Part shown: positions 1 through 9,777 of the stretch, one piece after another
Position numbering within the stretch: position 1 is the stretch's first letter
How the letters are laid out: each line of letters begins with the position of its first letter
Source: Chromobacterium alticapitis
Lineage (GTDB): Bacteria > Pseudomonadota > Gammaproteobacteria > Burkholderiales > Chromobacteriaceae
Assembly (NCBI RefSeq): GCF_002924365.1
Contig: NZ_PQWB01000029.1
Location: 1-64,000, forward strand
Reading direction: 5' to 3'
DNA: 64,000 nucleotides
The notes under the pieces: generated by a model
The model's input: the letters and a program-made list of their open reading frames with translations, nothing else
Database searches by the model: none
What the model was told of the DNA's origin: nothing
Translations under genes and position numbers: made by a program

Positions 1-1002
1 CCGCATCAGGCCCAGCTGCGCGCCGAAACCCGCCGCGGTGCCAATGGCGCCGGCCAGCAGGCCCAGCAGCAGGAACAGGGTGACGAACAGCCCCCACACC
101 TCGCCCGAGCCCAGCCCCAGGCAACGCAGCACCGCCACCTGCTGCCAGTGCCGCTGCAGATAGCGCCGCACCACCAGCGCGACGGCAGCGGCAGCCAGCG
201 CCACCGTCAGCATCGCGGTCAAGCCGAGAAAGCGCCGCGCCCGCTCCAGACCGGCGCGGATTTCGGGCCGCATTTCCTCGACATCCTCCAGCCGCGAGCC
301 ATGCGGCTTATGCTTGCGCAGCCAGCCGCGGAAATCGGATATCTGCCGGTCTTCGCCGGCGAACAGCAGCCGCCAGCGGATGCGGCTGCCTTCCTGCACC
401 AGACCGGTGGCCGGCAGGTCCGCGCTGTTGAACATCAGCCGCGGAATGAAGTTGTATACATCCATGCTGCCGTCCGGCTCGCGCGCGATGGTGCCGGACA
501 GCTTCAGCCTGGCGTCGCCCACGCCGATTTCGTCGCCCGGCTTCAGCTTGAGCCGGCTCATCAGCCTGGCGTCGGCCCAGGCCTCGCCCGACGCCGGCTG
601 CAGCCGGCCGCTTTTTTCGCTGCCGTCCGCCAGCCGCACCGTGGTCTCGCCCCGCAGAGGGTAGCCCGCGCTGACGGCTTTGTACTGGGCCAGCGTCGCC
701 TGGCCGCCCGCGAACACCATGGACGGGAAGGTGATGTTGTCGGCCATCAGCAATCCGCGCCGACTGGCTTCCTCCCGGATGGCGGCCGGCGCCGGCTGGT
801 TGCCCGCCAGCACCAGATCCGCCGCCAGCAACTGCGTCGCCTGGGTGGTCAGCGCCTTCTCCACCCGGTCGGAAAAAAAGGCCACGCTGCTCATCGCCGT
901 CACCGCCACTACCAGCGCCAGGCCCAGTATGGTCAGTTCGCCGGCCACCAGCTCGCGGCGGATGAAACGAGCGACCAGCCGAATGCGTCCAAGCAGGGTC
1001 AT
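1..1002 (-). CDS. YbbP-like ABC transporter permease, partial (C-terminus beyond window)
   Basis: This is the first 334 codons of an FtsX/MacB-superfamily permease; the frame stays open to the window edge. A membrane segment follows a basic N-terminus (about residues 22-42). A large periplasmic stretch comes next, and a second hydrophobic segment begins near residue 268. The ATG overlaps the stop of the upstream ATPase gene (ATGA at 999-1002), so the two are probably translationally coupled and form one transporter. The order permease-ATPase with divergent tesA matches the Escherichia coli ybbP-ybbA-tesA locus. In that family the transported substrate is not firmly established; release of lipoprotein or lipid-like material is a guess. 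Confidence 0.85.
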   Translation of the reverse strand, partial: MTLLGRIRLVARFIRRELVAGELTILGLALVVAVTAMSSVAFFSDRVEKALTTQATQLLAADLVLAGNQPAPAAIREEASRRGLLMADNITFPSMVFAGGQATLAQYKAVSAGYPLRGETTVRLADGSEKSGRLQPASGEAWADARLMSRLKLKPGDEIGVGDARLKLSGTIAREPDGSMDVYNFIPRLMFNSADLPATGLVQEGSRIRWRLLFAGEDRQISDFRGWLRKHKPHGSRLEDVEEMRPEIRAGLERARRFLGLTAMLTVALAAAAVALVVRRYLQRHWQQVAVLRCLGLGSGEVWGLFVTLFLLLGLLAGAIGTAAGFGAQLGLMR

Positions 1003-1709
1003 TCGGCGCGCGCTCCGTTCAGCTTGCCGTCCACCAGTCGGCAAATGGCGTCGCAGCGGCTGGCCAGCTCGTTGTCATGGGTCACCAGCACCAGGGCCGT
1101 GCCCTGCTCGGCATTGAGCTGGAACAGCAGGTCTATGATCTGGCGGCCGGTTTGCGGGTCGAGGTTGCCGGTGGGTTCGTCGGCGAACAACAGGCCGGGA
1201 TGGATGACGAAGGCGCGCGCCAGCGCCACGCGCTGCTGCTCCCCGCCGGACAGATGGCGCGGGTAATGGCCCAGCCGCGCCGACAACCCCACCCGCTCCA
1301 GCATTTGCCGCGCCGCTTCGCGCGCGTCGTTGCGCCCGGCCAGCTCCAGTGGCAGCATGACATTCTCCAGCGCCGTCAATTGCGGCATCAGCTGGAAGTT
1401 CTGGAACACGAAGCCCACTTTGTCGCGCCTGAGCAGCGCGCGGGCGTCCTCGCTGAGCCGCGACAGCGGCTTGCCGAACAGCGCCACCTCGCCGTCGCTG
1501 GGGTGGTCCAGGCCGGCCAGCAACGACAGCAGCGTGGACTTGCCCGAACCCGAGGTGCCGACGATGGCCACGCTCTCGCCCGGATACAGCGTCAGCGTGG
1601 CGCTGCGCAGGATGTGCAGCACATCGCCGCGGAAATGGATGTTTTTCGCCAACCCACTGGCGGCCAGCACCGCCGTTTTTTTGACTGGATCACTCATGCG
1701 TTGTGTCAT
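999..1709 (-). CDS. ybbA: YbbA-like ABC transporter ATP-binding protein
   Basis: A 236-residue LolD/MacB-type ATPase. It shows Walker A GTSGSGKST, the signature LSGGEQQRVALARA, Walker B LLFADEP and the switch histidine in VTHD, so the nucleotide-binding fold is complete. It should energise the permease encoded directly downstream, whose start overlaps its stop. The start at 1709 was chosen because GGGGAG lies upstream, although the spacing is long. An in-frame ATG at 1697 (MSDPVKK) is the alternative. Either start lies within or against the start of divergent tesA, so the two genes have almost no spacer between them. Confidence 0.9.
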   Translation of the reverse strand: MTQRMSDPVKKTAVLAASGLAKNIHFRGDVLHILRSATLTLYPGESVAIVGTSGSGKSTLLSLLAGLDHPSDGEVALFGKPLSRLSEDARALLRRDKVGFVFQNFQLMPQLTALENVMLPLELAGRNDAREAARQMLERVGLSARLGHYPRHLSGGEQQRVALARAFVIHPGLLFADEPTGNLDPQTGRQIIDLLFQLNAEQGTALVLVTHDNELASRCDAICRLVDGKLNGARAE

Positions 1710-2292
1710 ATGCAAAATGCTGCTCCCCTTGCTGCTGCTGTGGCAAGTCCCGGCGCTCGCCGCCACCGTCCTGGTATTCGGCGACAGCCTGTCCGCCGGC
1801 TACGGCCTGTCGCCCGGCCAGGGCTGGGCCGCGCTGCTGGGCCGCGAACTGGCGCCGCGCCACAAGGTGGTCAACGCCAGCGTGTCCGGCGAAACCAGCG
1901 CCGGCGGCCTGTCCCGGCTGCCGGACGCGCTGAACCGCCACAAGCCGGACGTGCTGGTGCTGGAACTGGGCGCCAACGATGGCCTGCGCGGCCTACCGAT
2001 GGCCGAAATGCGCCGCAACCTGCAGCGGATGATAGACATGGCCCAGGCGCGCGATGTCCAGGTATTGCTGGTGGGCATGGCCCTGCCCCCCAACTATGGC
2101 CCGCGTTACGGCGCCGAGTTCCGCGCCGTCTATGACGAGCTGGCCAAACGCAATCAGCTGGCCTACGTGCCGCTGCTGATCGAAGGCTTCGCCGGCGACC
2201 TGTCCGCCTTCCAGCGCGACGGACTGCATCCGCGCGCGGAGTCGCAAGCCACCATGATGCGCACGGTGAAAGCAAAACTGCCAGTGAAATAA
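1696..2292 (+). CDS. tesA: TesA-type multifunctional acyl-CoA thioesterase I / lysophospholipase (arylesterase)
   Basis: A 198-residue SGNH hydrolase. Block I GDSLSAGYG carries the nucleophile Ser31, block II is in GETSAGG, block III is GAND, and block V DGLHP near the C-terminus gives the Asp and His. Starting at 1696 gives an N-terminus MRCVICK followed by a leucine-rich core ending ALAA, a good signal peptide for periplasmic export. A start at 1717 would remove the positive residues. The family cleaves acyl-CoA thioesters, lysophospholipids and aryl esters. It is divergent from ybbA, as in Escherichia coli. No strong promoter is visible because its upstream region is ybbA coding sequence. 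Confidence 0.9.
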   Translation: MRCVICKMLLPLLLLWQVPALAATVLVFGDSLSAGYGLSPGQGWAALLGRELAPRHKVVNASVSGETSAGGLSRLPDALNRHKPDVLVLELGANDGLRGLPMAEMRRNLQRMIDMAQARDVQVLLVGMALPPNYGPRYGAEFRAVYDELAKRNQLAYVPLLIEGFAGDLSAFQRDGLHPRAESQATMMRTVKAKLPVK

Positions 2293-2339
2293 TGCAACAA
2301 AGAAATTGACTATTAATCGCCGCGAGCGAAAGAATAGGC

Positions 2340-2364
2340 GGATCGCATAATCATACAGCGATCC
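2340..2364. promoter_or_regulatory. Inverted repeat upstream of the MFS gene
   Basis: GGATCGC and GCGATCC form a 7-bp inverted repeat with an 11-bp AT-rich centre, 53 bases before the MFS start. A TTGACT hexamer lies upstream near 2307. It could be an operator or a leader hairpin; no regulator is encoded next to it. Confidence 0.25.
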
Positions 2365-2417
2365 GTCAACCTTGTTTCAGCGCCTCGCCGAAACCGGCCA
2401 GGCGGCGCTGCCACGCC

Positions 2418-3632
2418 ATGTTCCAAGTCCCATTGTTACGCCGCCTCTCCCGTCCTTACCGCGGCCTGCCTTCCAGCGTCTACATCCAGGTCGTCTGCAG
2501 CTTCATCAACAACGCGGGCGGCATGTCCAAGCTGTTCCTGCCGCTCTACTTGCGTGAAAGCTATCACCTGCCCTATAGCCAGATCGGGCTGATGATGGCC
2601 TTCTACGGCATCGGCACGCTGACCGGCTCCTTCAAGGGCGGCAGCCTGACCGACCATTTCGACAGCCGCAAACTGGCCTGCGCGGCGCTGGCGTTGTCTG
2701 GGCTGTGCATGCTGCTCATCGCGCTGCGGCTGCCGGTTTGGCTGTTCATGCCCTTGCTGGTGGTCTCAGGCATGGCGGACGGCGGCTTCAAGCCGATCAA
2801 CCAGCGGCTGGTGCTGGAGCCGTGCACGCCGCAGCAGCGCCCGCTGGCGCAAGGCATGCTGCGGGTGGCCTACAACCTGGGCGTAGCCATCGCCGGCATC
2901 ACCGCCGGCTTCATCGCGGCCTGGGGCTACCAGTGGATTTATGTCGCCAACGCCGCCGGCGCGCTGCTTGGCGCGGGCTGGATGGCCTGGTCCTATATCC
3001 GGCTGGGCGAGCCGTCTCGGCTGCGCTCGACGCGCCATGCCGAAGAGGACGCCAGCCTGCCTGGCCCCTTGAGCGACCGCCTGTTTCTGCGCGTCATCGC
3101 CTCGCTGATTTTGATCACCCTGGTCTTCGACCAGATGTATGTGACGCTGGGATTATTCCTGCGCGAGCATTACCAGCTCGGCCCGCAATGGATAGGCTAT
3201 TTGTTCTCCATCAACGGCCTGATGGTGGTGGGGCTGCAGATTCCGATCAGCCGCCGCATCCTGCGCTGGGGCGTGGCGCGCTGCATCCAGTTGGGCGCGC
3301 TGCTGACCGGCGGCTCTTTTCTTTGGCTGAACGCGGGGCAAGGCCCGGTCTGGGCCATCCTGATGGTCGTCACCTTGACCTTGGGCGAACTGCTGCTCTC
3401 CCCAACCTACTCGCAACTAGTGATGCAGCGATCGGAAGGCCGGCTGCGCGGCAGCTATCTGGGGCTCTACAACGCCGCCTGGAGCGGCCGCTCCCTGGCA
3501 GCGCCGGCGCTGGGCACCTTTCTCTACGGCCACGCCGGCGGTCCGGCGCTGTGGTGGCTGTGCGCGCTGGCCGCCTGTTGCAGCGCCGCCCTACAGCATG
3601 TCCCGCTGCGGCGCATGCTGCAGCCGGCCTGA
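2418..3632 (+). CDS. Major facilitator superfamily transporter
   Basis: A 404-residue polytopic membrane protein with about twelve hydrophobic segments in two halves, separated by a charged loop near residues 200-220 (RHAEEDASLPGPLSDR). The loop after the second segment carries a GGSLTDHFDSRK stretch, matching the conserved MFS loop 2-3 motif (GxLaDrxGrr). The substrate cannot be read from sequence. The gene stands alone between tesA and a convergent peroxiredoxin, with no recognisable neighbouring regulator. There is no strong Shine-Dalgarno before the ATG, so the exact start is less certain than the family. Confidence 0.85.
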   Translation: MFQVPLLRRLSRPYRGLPSSVYIQVVCSFINNAGGMSKLFLPLYLRESYHLPYSQIGLMMAFYGIGTLTGSFKGGSLTDHFDSRKLACAALALSGLCMLLIALRLPVWLFMPLLVVSGMADGGFKPINQRLVLEPCTPQQRPLAQGMLRVAYNLGVAIAGITAGFIAAWGYQWIYVANAAGALLGAGWMAWSYIRLGEPSRLRSTRHAEEDASLPGPLSDRLFLRVIASLILITLVFDQMYVTLGLFLREHYQLGPQWIGYLFSINGLMVVGLQIPISRRILRWGVARCIQLGALLTGGSFLWLNAGQGPVWAILMVVTLTLGELLLSPTYSQLVMQRSEGRLRGSYLGLYNAAWSGRSLAAPALGTFLYGHAGGPALWWLCALAACCSAALQHVPLRRMLQPA

Positions 3633-3634
3633 GC

Positions 3635-3669
3635 AAAAACAAACCCCGCCGGCTTGCGCGGGCGGGGTT
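3635..3669 (-). terminator. Rho-independent terminator of the peroxiredoxin gene
   Basis: AACCCCGCC (3642-3650) pairs perfectly with GGCGGGGTT (3661-3669). On the minus strand the hairpin is followed by TTTGTTTTT. It lies 27 bases past the peroxiredoxin stop. Confidence 0.8.
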
Positions 3670-3696
3670 GCAGGATTCGGCGCGCGAGGCGGCGGA

Positions 3697-4311
<615 letters not shown>

Positions 4312-4415
4312 TTGTATCTCCTTAAAGGTCTTGATATGACGGCATTGCCTGAATCGGGCATCAGGAAACGCCGCGGGATGCGTGGCTTTATAAAACAGCG
4401 GGTCCGGCCCGGCAA

Positions 4416-4444
4416 ATTGTAAATCGATATCGTGACGATAAAGT
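4416..4444 (-). promoter_or_regulatory. Candidate promoter and dyad operator of the peroxiredoxin gene
   Basis: On the minus strand TACAAT (4421-4416) is a good -10. The matching -35 region (CTTTAT) is poor. Between them lies a perfect dyad, TATCG, 3-bp centre, CGATA (4428-4440). A weak -35 with an overlapping dyad is typical of activator-dependent promoters, and an OxyR-like regulator is possible. The site is not a clear OxyR consensus match. Confidence 0.4.
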
Positions 4445-4523
4445 TTTGCAATCAGCGGGCGGACAAGCCGATAAGGGTCAGATGCGGCTTTCCGCCCGGA
4501 GTTTCAAGCCCGCCGCCTATTCT

Positions 4524-4793
4524 TCAGTTCTTTTCGCGCAGATGGTGGCTGTGGCTGGCATCCAGGTCCAGGCCATACACCTCTTTCAGCTGGCGGATCT
4601 TGGCCAGCGACTCCTCGCCGAACGGCGTTTTGCCGTCAAAGGCGTGCAGCACAATGCCCTCCAGCAGGTCGCCCAGCGTGATGTCGTGGAATTCCGCCAT
4701 CGCCTTCAGCACCTTCAGGATGCGCTTTTCGATCTTGACCCCGGTCTGGGTCCGTTCCACCAGGATGTCTTTCGCTTCGCTTGCTTGCGCCAT
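4524..4793 (-). CDS. Small ribbon-helix-helix-like protein of unknown function
   Basis: An 89-residue basic/acidic protein. The start MAQASE at 4793 has GGAG six bases upstream; longer in-frame starts lack one. The segment VKIEKRILKVLKAMAEFHDITLGDLLEG could fold as a strand followed by two helices, the pattern of MetJ/Arc/CopG DNA-binding proteins, but I do not recognise a named family. The C-terminal part is helical and ends with a His-rich SHSHHLRE stretch. It is monocistronic. Its upstream region contains three GTACAT repeats, which would fit self-regulation by an RHH dimer. Confidence 0.6.
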   Translation of the reverse strand: MAQASEAKDILVERTQTGVKIEKRILKVLKAMAEFHDITLGDLLEGIVLHAFDGKTPFGEESLAKIRQLKEVYGLDLDASHSHHLREKN

Positions 4794-4815
4794 TGCTCTC
4801 TCCATATTAATCAAA

Positions 4816-4850
4816 GTACATGCGTACATTTTTATTTTACACATGTACAT
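4816..4850. promoter_or_regulatory. GTACAT repeat cluster, candidate operator
   Basis: GTACAT occurs at 4816, 4825 and 4845. The first two form the near-palindrome GTACATGCGTAC, and the third lies in the perfect palindrome ATGTACAT (4843-4850). The cluster starts 22 bases upstream of the RHH-like gene start, in an AT-rich tract. Confidence 0.45.
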
Positions 4851-4865
4851 AGATAATTGAAAGCG

Positions 4866-4895
4866 CAAAAAAAGCGGACAGTCTCACTGTCCGCT
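4866..4895 (-). terminator. Terminator of the fmdB-DUF502-aspS operon
   Basis: A perfect 10-bp stem, AGCGGACAGT (4873-4882) with ACTGTCCGCT (4886-4895), has a 3-base loop. On the minus strand it is followed by a run of seven T. Confidence 0.85.
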
Positions 4896-4956
4896 CTTGC
4901 TCAAGCGTGTACCGCGCCATTCCCGCCGGCATTTCGCCACTTGATAACAGAGTATC

Positions 4957-4991
4957 GGCGGATCGCCCCGCAAGCGGGGCATCCGCCCTAC
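4957..4991. repeat. REP-like palindromic element, copy 1
   Basis: GCGGATCGCCCCG, a short AA centre region, then CGGGGCATCCGCCCTAC form an imperfect palindrome. It sits between the aspS stop and its terminator. The same GCGGATCGCCCC...GGCATCCGCCCTAC core recurs twice at 63395-63425 and 63541-63570. Confidence 0.7.
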
Positions 4992-4996
4992 CGTGA

Positions 4997-6790
<1,794 letters not shown>

Positions 6791-6867
6791 TGCTTAAACC
6801 TTTTTATTGAATCTTTGAAGCTCCCGGCTTGGGAGACGGCGTATTTGGGGCTAGACAGGGTGGCGGT

Positions 6868-7545
6868 CTAGCCCTGCCGATTATGTTCGTCGTTCAGCCG
6901 CGGGCGCTGCGCCTGCGGCGGAGGGTTAGGCACTACCACGCCCATGGAAATGACGTACTTGAGCGCCTCGTCGACGCTCATGTTCAGCTCGCGGGTGTCG
7001 CTGCGCGGCACCACGATGAAATAGCCCGAAGTCGGGTTCGGGGTGGTCGGCACGTAGACGCTGACCAGTTCCTCGCCGTCCTCGGCGTAGCGCTGGATGT
7101 CCTGGGCCGGCGTGCCGGTCTGGAAGGCCACGGTCCAGGCGTTCTGGTGCGGCCAGCGCACCAGCAGCGCGTTCTTGAACGCGTTGCCGGAGTCTGACAG
7201 CAAGGTGTCGCTGACCTGCTTGACGCTGTTGTAGATCGAGTTGACCACCGGCGTGCGCGACAACAGGCCGTGCCAGAAGTCCACCAGGCGGCGGCCCAGC
7301 ACATTGGCGGCCAGCATGCCGGTGCCCATCACCACCAGCACGGCGAACACCACGCCGAGGCCGGGTATGTGCATGCCGAACACCGCCTCCGGCCGCCACT
7401 CTTGCGGCAGCAGCGTCAGCGTCTGGTCCAGCGAGCCGATGATCAGGTTCAGCACCCACAGGGTGATCGCCAGCGGCAGCCAGATCAGCAGGCCGGCGAT
7501 CAGGTAACCCTTCAGGGTCATCTTGATTTTTGGGGATACCGACAT
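6868..7545 (-). CDS. DUF502 family inner-membrane protein
   Basis: 225 residues. Two hydrophobic segments (about residues 10-32 and 60-85) surround a short loop. They are followed by a soluble domain with the family-typical LSRTPVVNSIYNSVKQVSDTLL region and a VYVPTTPNPTSGYFIVVP stretch. This is the COG2928/DUF502 family, whose function is unknown. The ATG at 7545 overlaps the stop of the fmdB-type gene (TGATG), so coupled translation is likely; an upstream in-frame ATG at 7554 is the alternative. The proline-rich C-terminus ends in a basic polar tail. Confidence 0.85.
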   Translation of the reverse strand: MSVSPKIKMTLKGYLIAGLLIWLPLAITLWVLNLIIGSLDQTLTLLPQEWRPEAVFGMHIPGLGVVFAVLVVMGTGMLAANVLGRRLVDFWHGLLSRTPVVNSIYNSVKQVSDTLLSDSGNAFKNALLVRWPHQNAWTVAFQTGTPAQDIQRYAEDGEELVSVYVPTTPNPTSGYFIVVPRSDTRELNMSVDEALKYVISMGVVVPNPPPQAQRPRLNDEHNRQG

Positions 7546-7799
7546 CAGTCGCAACCGCAGCCGGCGCCGCAGCTATGGCCGCCGGCGCTGGGCGTGCTGC
7601 TGGAAGCGCTGGACGAGCCGCCCTTGAAGTCGGTGGCGTACCAGCCAGACCCCTTCAGCTGGAAGCCGGGAGCGGACAGCAGCTTGCTGTAATCCGCGCT
7701 GCCGCATTCCGGACAGGCGGCGACCGGCGCGTCGCTGAGTTTTTGCAGGTGTTCCTTGGCGACGCCGCAGGCGCCGCAACGATATTCATAGATCGGCAT
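7545..7799 (-). CDS. FmdB-type zinc-ribbon protein
   Basis: An 84-residue protein beginning MPIYEYRCGACG, the hallmark of the FmdB/CxxC_CXXC_SSSS family. CGAC and CPEC pairs form a zinc ribbon in residues 8-35. The tail is rich in Ser, Gly and Cys (SCGAGCGCD), possibly a second metal site. FmdB was named as a regulator of a methanogen formamidase, but the role of bacterial homologues is not known. It is the first gene of the aspS operon and overlaps the DUF502 start. Confidence 0.85.
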   Translation of the reverse strand: MPIYEYRCGACGVAKEHLQKLSDAPVAACPECGSADYSKLLSAPGFQLKGSGWYATDFKGGSSSASSSTPSAGGHSCGAGCGCD

Positions 7800-8033
7800 A
7801 GCTTTATTTCCCGCCCAATGACCACAATGGCATAATACGCATTATTGCTGCACCGCACCACATCCGGAACTAAACTCCAAACAGAGGTGCCACAGGCACA
7901 GATGCGGCCCGCCGCTGGAACTTCAAGCGCCGCCGCAAACCCATGATTATATCCAACTGAAACGGCAATACAAAAAACACTTTTACATCATCCTGCTGCA
8001 ACAGCGCCCTGCAACGCTATCCCGGAGGTCCAA

Positions 8034-8831
8034 ATGGTTTACCAAGAAGGTCAGATGGAAAGCATACGCAATATCCTCGCCGGAAAAAAAGGTTTGATCG
8101 TCGGCATCGCCAACGAGAACAGCATCGCCTACGGCTGCGCCAGCGTGCTGCGCCAGCTGGGCGCCGAATGCGCTGTCACCTATCTGAACGAGAAGGCCGA
8201 GAAATACGTGCGGCCGCTGGCCGAGCAGCTGCAGTCGCCGCTGATCCTGCCGCTGGACGTCGAGCAGCCGGGACAGCTGGAAAGCGTGTTCGAACAGATC
8301 GAAAAGCGCTGGGGCGCGCTGGACTTCATCATCCATTCCATCGCTTATTGTCCGGCAGAGGACCTGCACGGCCGCGTGGTGGATTGCTCGTTGCAAGGCT
8401 TCCAGCAGGCCATGCACGTCTCCTGCTACTCCTTCATCGAAATGGCCCGCCTGGCCGAGCCGCTGATGAAGAACGGCGGCAGCCTGATCACCATGAGCTA
8501 CTACGGCGCCGACAAAGTGGTGGAGAACTACAACATCATGGGTCCGGTCAAGGCCGCGCTGGAAAGCGTCAGCCGCTACCTGGCCAATGATCTCGGTCCC
8601 AAGCGCATCCGCGTGCACGCCGTTTCCCCCGGCCCGCTGAAAACGCGCGCCGCCTCCGGCATCGCCCACTTCGACCAGCTGATAGAAGACGCCATCGCCC
8701 GCGCGCCGCAGAACCGGCTGGTGGAAATCGAAGAAGTCGGCATGACCTGCGCCTTCCTGATTTCCAACGCCGCCAGCGGCCTGACCGGCCAGACCATCTA
8801 TGTAGATGGCGGACAACACATCAAAGCTTGA
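8034..8831 (+). CDS. fabI: Enoyl-[acyl-carrier-protein] reductase (NADH), FabI
   Basis: A 265-residue short-chain dehydrogenase relative catalysing the last step of fatty acid elongation. The FabI-specific cofactor motif GIANENSIAYG appears at residues 24-34. The active-site tyrosine and lysine are in the YYGADKVVENYNIMGPVKAALE region (Y-x6-K spacing). Shine-Dalgarno GGAGGT sits four bases before the ATG. It heads an apparent operon with a phosphate acyltransferase ten bases downstream and an acetate-type kinase. This grouping recurs in several proteobacteria and is distinct from the housekeeping fab cluster, so this may be a second FabI tied to acyl-phosphate metabolism. Confidence 0.93.
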   Translation: MVYQEGQMESIRNILAGKKGLIVGIANENSIAYGCASVLRQLGAECAVTYLNEKAEKYVRPLAEQLQSPLILPLDVEQPGQLESVFEQIEKRWGALDFIIHSIAYCPAEDLHGRVVDCSLQGFQQAMHVSCYSFIEMARLAEPLMKNGGSLITMSYYGADKVVENYNIMGPVKAALESVSRYLANDLGPKRIRVHAVSPGPLKTRAASGIAHFDQLIEDAIARAPQNRLVEIEEVGMTCAFLISNAASGLTGQTIYVDGGQHIKA

Positions 8832-8841
8832 GGAGAGCGGC

Positions 8842-9777
8842 ATGATTCACGATACCCACGCATTCGACGACATCCTGCAACAGGCGAGGCAACTGGGCTC
8901 GCTGCCGATGGCGGTAGCCCACCCGTGCAGCCGCGAATCCCTACTGGGCGCGGTGGAGGCGGCCGAAAACGGCATCGCCACCCCCATCCTGGTCGCGCCG
9001 CTGCCGCGGCTGCAGAAGCTGGCCGACGAGCTGGAAGTGGACTTGGGCCGCTTCGAGTGCATAGACGTGGAGCACAGCCACGCCGCCGCCGAGCACGCGG
9101 TGCAACTGACGCGCGACGGCTACGCCGATATCCTGATGAAGGGCAGCCTGCACACCGACGAGTTCATGAGCGCCGCGCTCGCGCGCGAGACCGGCATCCG
9201 CACCGACCGCCGCATCAGCCACGTCTGGATCATGAAGGTGGCAAGCTATCCGCGCTACCTGTTCATCACTGACGCCGCGGTCAATATCGAACCGGACCTG
9301 ATGACCAAGCGCGACATCTGCCAGAATGCCATCGACCTGACCCACGCCCTGGGCATCGTCTGCCCCAAGGTGGCCATCCTGGCCGCGGTGGAAACCATCA
9401 ATCCGGAAATGCGCTCCACGCTGGACGCCGCGGCGCTGTGCAAGATGGCGGAGCGCGGCCAGATCACCGGCGCCATCCTGGATGGCCCGCTGGCCTTCGA
9501 CAACGCCATCTCCAAGGAAGCGGCGGACAGCAAGGGCATCGTCTCGCCGGTGGCCGGGGATCCGGATATCCTGCTGGTGCCGGACCTGGAAGCCGGCAAT
9601 ATGCTGGGCAAGCAGCTGACCTATCTCGCCCAGGCCGCCTCTGCCGGCATCGTGATGGGCGCGCGCGTGCCCATGGTGCTGACCAGCCGCGCCGACGACG
9701 CCAGCGGCCGCCTGGCCTCCAGCGCCATCGCCAACCTGCTGGCGCACAAGCGCCGCCTGGCTGGAGGCCGCCCATGA
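8842..9777 (+). CDS. Phosphate acetyl/butyryltransferase family protein
   Basis: A 311-residue protein of the PTA/PTB superfamily (PF01515), interconverting acyl-CoA and acyl phosphate. It is the short form without the N-terminal regulatory domains of enterobacterial Pta and resembles the C-terminal half of bifunctional enoyl-CoA hydratase/phosphate acyltransferases. Conserved stretches include ADILMKGSLHTDEFM and ILDGPLAFDNAIS, and VAGDPDILLVPDLEAGNMLGK, the family's C-terminal signature. GAGGAG precedes the ATG. The last four bases overlap the kinase start (ATGA). Whether the substrate is acetyl-, propionyl- or butyryl-CoA cannot be told. Confidence 0.88.
   Translation: MIHDTHAFDDILQQARQLGSLPMAVAHPCSRESLLGAVEAAENGIATPILVAPLPRLQKLADELEVDLGRFECIDVEHSHAAAEHAVQLTRDGYADILMKGSLHTDEFMSAALARETGIRTDRRISHVWIMKVASYPRYLFITDAAVNIEPDLMTKRDICQNAIDLTHALGIVCPKVAILAAVETINPEMRSTLDAAALCKMAERGQITGAILDGPLAFDNAISKEAADSKGIVSPVAGDPDILLVPDLEAGNMLGKQLTYLAQAASAGIVMGARVPMVLTSRADDASGRLASSAIANLLAHKRRLAGGRP

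Noticed and set aside
2338-2366. A further REP-like copy upstream of the MFS gene
   Set aside because: It begins GGCGGATCGC like the REP elements but lacks the CCCC...GGGG core and the CATCCGCCCTAC end; treated as a separate inverted repeat.
7800-8033. A possible small RNA or regulatory element between the fmdB-type gene and fabI
   Set aside because: The 234-base stretch shows AT-rich promoter-like sequence for both genes but no convincing hairpin, conserved leader or second ribosome-binding site.
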